Of a stretch of 64,000 bases of DNA, positions 59,895 to 64,000 are shown in pieces. Position 1 is the stretch's first letter, and every line of letters begins with the position of its first letter. The stretch is taken from positions 1 to 64,000 of the forward strand of contig NZ_DIHC01000057.1 in the NCBI RefSeq assembly GCF_002419965.1. Direction: 5' to 3'. The DNA is from Pseudomonas sp. UBA5706 (lineage in GTDB: Bacteria; Pseudomonadota; Gammaproteobacteria; Pseudomonadales; Pseudomonadaceae). The notes below the pieces were generated by a model. The model ran no database searches, had not been told where the DNA came from, and was given only the letters and a program-made list of their open reading frames with translations. The translations under genes were made by a program, and so were the position numbers.

Positions 59895-60710
59895 ATGCAG
59901 CCCATGCTGAATATCGCGCTGCGCGCCGCCCGCAGCGCCAGCGAATTGATTTTCCGCTCCATCGAGCGCCTGGATACCATCAAGGTCGACGAAAAAGACG
60001 CGAAAGACTACGTAACCGAGGTCGATCGCGCGGCAGAAAAAGTCATCATCGATGCGCTGCTCAAGGCCTACCCCACCCACGGCATCCTCGGCGAAGAAAC
60101 CGGCCTGAAAGAAGGCAGCGGTGAAGGCGCCGATTACCTGTGGGTCATTGACCCGCTGGACGGCACCACCAACTTCGTTCGCGGCGTTCCGCACTTCGCG
60201 GTCAGCATCGCGTGCAAATACCGTGGCCGCCTGGAGCACGCCGTTGTCCTGGACCCGGTACGCCAGGAAGAGTTTACCGCCACCCGTGGCCGTGGTGCTC
60301 AACTGAACGGTCGTCGTCTGCGCGTCAGCCCACGCAAGAGCCTGGAAGGCGCGCTGCTTGGTACAGGTTTCCCGTTCCGCGAGAACCAGCTGGATAACCT
60401 CGAAAACTACATGAACATGTTCCGCTCGCTGGTTGGCCAGACCGCAGGCATCCGTCGCGCCGGTGCAGCCAGCCTGGACCTGGCCTACGTGGCCGCAGGC
60501 CGCTTCGACGCGTTCTGGGAATCGGGTCTGTCCGAATGGGATATGGCGGCAGGCGCTCTGCTGATTCAGGAAGCAGGCGGTCTGGTCAGCGACTTCAACG
60601 GCGGCCACGACTTCCTCGAGAAGGGCCACATCGTTGCAGGCAACACCAAGTGTTTCAAAGCAGTCCTGACGTCGATCGCTCCGTTTGTGCCAGCTTCGCT
60701 GAAGCGCTAA
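59895..60710 (+). CDS. suhB: Inositol-1-monophosphatase SuhB
   Basis: A 271-residue Mg-dependent phosphatase that also takes part in rRNA antitermination and affects virulence regulation in pseudomonads. Metal-binding motifs are GEETG, WVIDPLDGTTNFVRG and WDMAAG. The start at 59895 (MQPMLNIALRAARSAS) gives the standard length; the open frame continues 55 codons upstream without similarity. A strong terminator follows. Confidence 0.95.
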   Translation: MQPMLNIALRAARSASELIFRSIERLDTIKVDEKDAKDYVTEVDRAAEKVIIDALLKAYPTHGILGEETGLKEGSGEGADYLWVIDPLDGTTNFVRGVPHFAVSIACKYRGRLEHAVVLDPVRQEEFTATRGRGAQLNGRRLRVSPRKSLEGALLGTGFPFRENQLDNLENYMNMFRSLVGQTAGIRRAGAASLDLAYVAAGRFDAFWESGLSEWDMAAGALLIQEAGGLVSDFNGGHDFLEKGHIVAGNTKCFKAVLTSIAPFVPASLKR

Positions 60711-60723
60711 GTTTCGCCGCTGC

Positions 60724-60752
60724 AAAAAAACCGGCCATGTGCCGGTTTTTTT
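60724..60752. terminator. Intrinsic terminator after suhB
   Basis: Seven A, CCGGC (60731-60735), a five-base loop, GCCGG (60741-60745) and seven T form a classic terminator, 13 bases after the suhB stop. The A tract makes it usable in the other direction for the LysR gene. Confidence 0.88.
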
Positions 60753-60949
60753 ATGCCTGCCGTACAAAGGAAAAACACAGCCACTGTACGAACCCGTTGC
60801 ATCAGGTACGTGCGCGGCGACTGACCTCTCGCGTTCGCTGCCGTCGTAACCTCCGACGTCTCCAACAGGACAGTCGACTGCCACGCCTTTGACTTTGCCA
60901 AATAGCGGCGCGAAGCAAGCCAAGTTCGATAAAACAACGCGCACGGGTG

Positions 60950-61882
60950 TTAGCGCAGTGTGATTTTCCGTCCGCTCAACTCTCGGGAAAGATCAATGAA
61001 ATTCCCCAGAGGCGGTAGTTGATTGAAGCTGCGACAGACCAGCGTGATGGGCGCGTGCAGGCGAGGTCGGGCATTGCCGATCCTGCAGTAGACGACGCTT
61101 TGCTTGTGCACATCCTTCATCGAGGCAGGCACGATGGAAATCCCCGCCCCTGCAGCCACGAGACTGACATTGGTGAGCATGCGTTCGACCTCGAAAGCGA
61201 TCTTGGGGTTGAAGCCTGCGTTCTGGCAGGCCTTGATCAGATTGGCATACATCCCCGGTGCGCCTGGACGACGAACCAGAATGAACTGTTCGTCAGCCAG
61301 ATCCGGCAGAGCGATGACAGGCGCTTGATCTCCCGTCACATACCCTGCCAACAAGCTATGGCCCACCGGCAATGTCAGCAACATTTCTTCATTGAGCAGT
61401 CGGTGAAACTCGATGCTCTGATGACGACTGACCGGCGCGCGCAAGATACCGACATCCACGCTGCCCTCGAGGGTCGCATCCGTCAGTTGTTGAGCACTGC
61501 CCTCCTTGAGCGATACGGCCACTCCCGGAAAGCGCTCGCGGTAGGCGCGGATGATGCGAGGGATCAGCGGATGGGCCGCCGCCGAGCTGGTAAAGCCAAC
61601 GCTGAGCTGTCCCTCGATACCGTGGGCTGCGCGTGAGGCCTTGAGTGAACCTTCCTTGACCCGCTCGAGAATGTCTTGCGCCTCTTGCAGGAAGACCTGC
61701 CCGCCCGCTGTCAGATCGACGCCCTTGGAGTGACGCTTGAACAACTCGAAGCCCAGCTCGCCTTCCAGCGCACGAATCTGTTGGCTGAGTGGCGGTTGCT
61801 GCATGTTCAGTCGGGCAGCCGCACGGGTGAAGTGCCGCTCTTGGGCCACCATCACGAAATAGCGCAGATGACGAAGCTCCAT
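60950..61882 (-). CDS. LysR-family transcriptional regulator
   Basis: A 310-residue regulator with an N-terminal winged helix (about 1-60, MELRHLRYFVMVAQERHFTRAA with AARLNMQQPPLSQQIRALE) and a periplasmic-binding-like effector domain (about 90-300). The HTH sequence resembles the BenM/CatM/CbbR group for aromatic or carboxylate metabolism. It is divergent from the symporter gene with a 131-bp gap, so it probably regulates that transporter, likely in response to its substrate. Confidence 0.87.
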   Translation of the reverse strand: MELRHLRYFVMVAQERHFTRAAARLNMQQPPLSQQIRALEGELGFELFKRHSKGVDLTAGGQVFLQEAQDILERVKEGSLKASRAAHGIEGQLSVGFTSSAAAHPLIPRIIRAYRERFPGVAVSLKEGSAQQLTDATLEGSVDVGILRAPVSRHQSIEFHRLLNEEMLLTLPVGHSLLAGYVTGDQAPVIALPDLADEQFILVRRPGAPGMYANLIKACQNAGFNPKIAFEVERMLTNVSLVAAGAGISIVPASMKDVHKQSVVYCRIGNARPRLHAPITLVCRSFNQLPPLGNFIDLSRELSGRKITLR

Positions 61883-62013
61883 GGTGGTCTATCTCGCAAC
61901 GAGGTTCTATGATTGCCGCCGATCGATGCGACATTGGCCGTCCAGCGTGCCCAATCGCCATCCCGCAGGCAAGACACACACATAACAATAAGTACGCCCA
62001 CTTCGGACACCCG

Positions 62014-63234
62014 ATGCCTATCAGGCTTCTCAACAGTACGACGCTGCAACTTTTCCTGGCCATTGTCTGCGGCGCGCTTCTGGGCGTCTTCGATCCCAAG
62101 CTTGCCGTCGAGATGAAACCCTTGAGCGACGGATTTATCCGCGTCATCGGTTGGCTAATGCCGTTGATGATGTTTTTGCTGATCGCGTCCGGCGTCGCGG
62201 GCTTGCAGGTGCGCCAGCGTGGACTAGCGGGCAAGGCACTGGTGTATTTTCTGGCCATGACGTTGCTGTCATTGTCCCTGGGCTGCCTGATTGCCGACCT
62301 GACTCATCCAGGCATCGGCACCGCAGCTGGCGCATCGGGTCAGGTGCCAAACCTGGCCAACGCACTGCCTTCGTCTCCAACGTTCTCATGGGCAGCAGTC
62401 ACGTCGATGCTTACCCGCGCGCTCACGCAGAACCCCATCCTGCAGGTAATGCTGGCGGGGCTGCTGACAGGCGCATTGATGGCCAGAGCCAGGGGCCATC
62501 GGCATGCCGATGCGTTACGCATCCGCCTGGAAAAAATCGTAGAACTGCTGTTCAAGGGTTTGAGGCTGATCCTGCGATTCGCCCCCCTCGCCGCTTTCGG
62601 CGCCATAGCCTTCACCATCGGCCGGTTCGGCCCATCCTCGGCACTACCGCTGTTCAAATTCGTCGCGGTCATGTACCTGGCGTGCGGAGCATTCGTGCTG
62701 CTGGTATTGATGCCGATCGCCCGGGCGTCGGGCGCTTCACTGTGGTCGTTGGTAATCCACATCAAGGATGAGCTGCTACTGGTCGCTTTCACCGGCTCCT
62801 CGGTAGCAGCACTTGCAGGGCTGATCGAGAAGATGCAGGCCTTGGGTTGCGACCGGCAACTGGCCCGCCTGGTCCTGACCACCGGCTACACCTTTAACCT
62901 TAGCGGCTCGAACATCTACCTGATCACGGCAGTGCTGTTTCTGGCGCAGATGTCGGGCATCGAACTGACAGGAGCCGATTTACTGACCCTGCTGCTGATT
63001 TCCCTGGCGACGTCCCTGGGTTCTACCAGCATGGCGGGGTCGGCGTTCTTCACCCTGATCGCAACGCTGAATCTGCTGCACGTCGTGCCGCTGGAAGGAG
63101 TGGGTTTGCTGCTGGGCGTTGAGCGCCTGATGAAGTGTCGCGTGTTGACCAACGTGCTGGGCAACTGCGTGGCGTGCCTGGCGATTGCGCGCTGGCAGCA
63201 GGGGCTTGCGTTTGATCCTGTTCGCAGGGCGTAG
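62014..63234 (+). CDS. Dicarboxylate/amino acid:cation symporter, DctA/GltP-like
   Basis: A 406-residue inner-membrane carrier of the DAACS family with about eight membrane helices and the two re-entrant loops. The first hairpin region appears as AFTGSSVAALAG and the helix 7 region as TTGYTFNLSGSNIYL, where typical members have NxDGT; the Asp position is Ser here. Further matches are GSTSMAGSAFFTLIATLN and LGVERLMKCRVLTNVLGN. The start at 62014 is tentative: no good Shine-Dalgarno sequence is visible, and the frame is open to 61909. Substrate probably a dicarboxylate or acidic amino acid. Confidence 0.82.
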   Translation: MPIRLLNSTTLQLFLAIVCGALLGVFDPKLAVEMKPLSDGFIRVIGWLMPLMMFLLIASGVAGLQVRQRGLAGKALVYFLAMTLLSLSLGCLIADLTHPGIGTAAGASGQVPNLANALPSSPTFSWAAVTSMLTRALTQNPILQVMLAGLLTGALMARARGHRHADALRIRLEKIVELLFKGLRLILRFAPLAAFGAIAFTIGRFGPSSALPLFKFVAVMYLACGAFVLLVLMPIARASGASLWSLVIHIKDELLLVAFTGSSVAALAGLIEKMQALGCDRQLARLVLTTGYTFNLSGSNIYLITAVLFLAQMSGIELTGADLLTLLLISLATSLGSTSMAGSAFFTLIATLNLLHVVPLEGVGLLLGVERLMKCRVLTNVLGNCVACLAIARWQQGLAFDPVRRA

Positions 63235-63369
63235 CAGGGTTTACTGCGGCGCAGCCGCTTGTGAGCGAGCTGCATGCCTACGCCTTTTGGGCACGCGCAG
63301 ACCATCGTGTTTTTGCCGCCCGGTCAGAGGCAAGACCGTGTAAAAGCGCCTTGCCGCGCCGGATCGTAT

Positions 63370-64000
63370 TTAACCTTTGGACGACAATAACTTCTCGAAC
63401 GCCCGATCCAGATTTCCTTCAGCTTGTGTCAGCTTTTCCCGGCGCTCACGCAGCCACGCCTGATCGGCATCCAGCGTCTTATGCGCTTCGACCAGCATGC
63501 GCTTGACCTCTTCCGGTTGCGGGCCGCCAGTTCCTTTGCGCGTTTTGACCATGTTTTCAGGCGACAGCGATGCGCGGAACGTCGCCTCGTCCAGCGGCAG
63601 GGTATTTTGCTTCCACTGATACTTGTCCGCTGCCTTGGTGTAAAGCTTCTGCGCATCGGCGTAAGGGAAGGTTTTCGGGGTCAGGCCCTGATCACGGGCC
63701 TGCTCGACTATCAGCGACGCGAAGCTATGGCCGATACGGAATGGTACCTTCTGCGTACGCTCCAGGGTGTCAGCCAGTTCCATAGAAGTGGTCCACTCGT
63801 TCTCCAGCTCCTCCCGGGCGCGCTGGGGATTGACCTGTAACGCATCGAGCACTGCATCCATCGCACCGAACATGTCCTTGGTCGAGTCGAAGATACCGAG
63901 CGAGTCGAACGCGAATTTGTAGTCGGTCATACCGGTGGTCACGTTATGCGCACGCAAGGTCACTGTCTGGGCCAGCCCTACAACATCAGAAGCGGATTCA
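63370..64000 (-). CDS. Argininosuccinate lyase-like protein, C-terminal part
   Basis: The frame is open from the window edge and ends at 63370, giving about 210 residues; the N-terminus lies outside. The helical sequence contains VTTGMTDYKFAFDSLGIFDST, then PFRIGHSFASLIVEQARD in the position of the PFRxxH segment of fumarase/aspartase-superfamily lyases, and a C-terminal helix of about 45 residues. Overall it fits ArgH-like lyases, but several positions differ from canonical ArgH, so it may be a paralogue with another substrate. Confidence 0.6.
   Translation of the reverse strand, partial: ESASDVVGLAQTVTLRAHNVTTGMTDYKFAFDSLGIFDSTKDMFGAMDAVLDALQVNPQRAREELENEWTTSMELADTLERTQKVPFRIGHSFASLIVEQARDQGLTPKTFPYADAQKLYTKAADKYQWKQNTLPLDEATFRASLSPENMVKTRKGTGGPQPEEVKRMLVEAHKTLDADQAWLRERREKLTQAEGNLDRAFEKLLSSKG

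Overview
The window is chromosomal DNA of a Pseudomonas, most like the fluorescens/syringae side of the genus. The evidence is the gene order nag operon - purL - mltF - tadA - multicopper oxidase - guaA - guaB - xseA - leuA - der - bamB - yfgM - hisS - ispG - rodZ - pilW - rlmN - ndk - isc operon - cysE - trmJ - suhB, which from memory follows the P. aeruginosa order (around PA3757 to PA3818), and the GC-rich codon use. About 45 genes are core. No tRNA, rRNA, IS element, prophage or CRISPR array was seen.

Layout. (1) 1-88 is the tail of a YkuD L,D-transpeptidase, followed by a repeat-filled gap of almost 600 bp. (2) 678-7882 is an N-acetylglucosamine operon: GntR repressor, NagA deacetylase, SIS-domain deaminase, a fused EIIA-HPr-EI protein and an EIIC-EIIB-EIIB permease. 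(3) 7979-15836 is core: a NIF3-like protein, purL, mltF, tadA and a Tat-exported multicopper oxidase. (4) 16032-25091 is an accessory sugar-acid catabolism locus. A divergent IclR regulator fused to an SMP-30/lactonase-like propeller faces RraA-like, SnoaL-like, semialdehyde dehydrogenase, Dabb, MFS, mannonate dehydratase and UxaA-family dehydratase genes. Two TTCC...GGAA palindromes lie between them. (5) 25299-30325 is a toxin island: a 980-residue DUF6543-type toxin with GESH/GNAH motifs, then a more AT-rich cassette made of an orphan T6SS hcp broken by an in-frame amber codon, a toxin with an RNase A-like C-terminus, and a small probable immunity gene. In P. aeruginosa the oxidase and guaA are neighbours, so 15.9-30.6 kb is best read as inserted material.

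(6) 30596-37658 is guaBA, a zinc-ribbon protein, a TauE/SafE exporter, xseA and an M23 peptidase. (7) 37877-39719 is leuA with a Leu-rich leader peptide whose start codon sits where its own promoter would begin transcription. (8) 39917-42865 holds two paralogous FlxA-like coiled-coil proteins and the omega-amidase/aminotransferase pair. (9) 42984-52241 is the long leftward housekeeping run der to ndk. (10) 52332-57913 is the complete iscRSUA-hscBA-fdx-iscX operon behind a clear IscR type 1 box. (11) 58084-60710 is cysE, trmJ and the opposing suhB. (12) 60950-64000 is a LysR regulator, a divergent DctA-like symporter and the 3' part of an argininosuccinate-lyase-like gene.

The most promising material is the hcp/RNase A-like toxin/immunity cassette with its neighbouring DUF6543-GESH toxin, and the IclR-propeller fusion with its palindromes and unusual aldonate gene set. 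All functions are inferred by reading the sequence; no database search was run.
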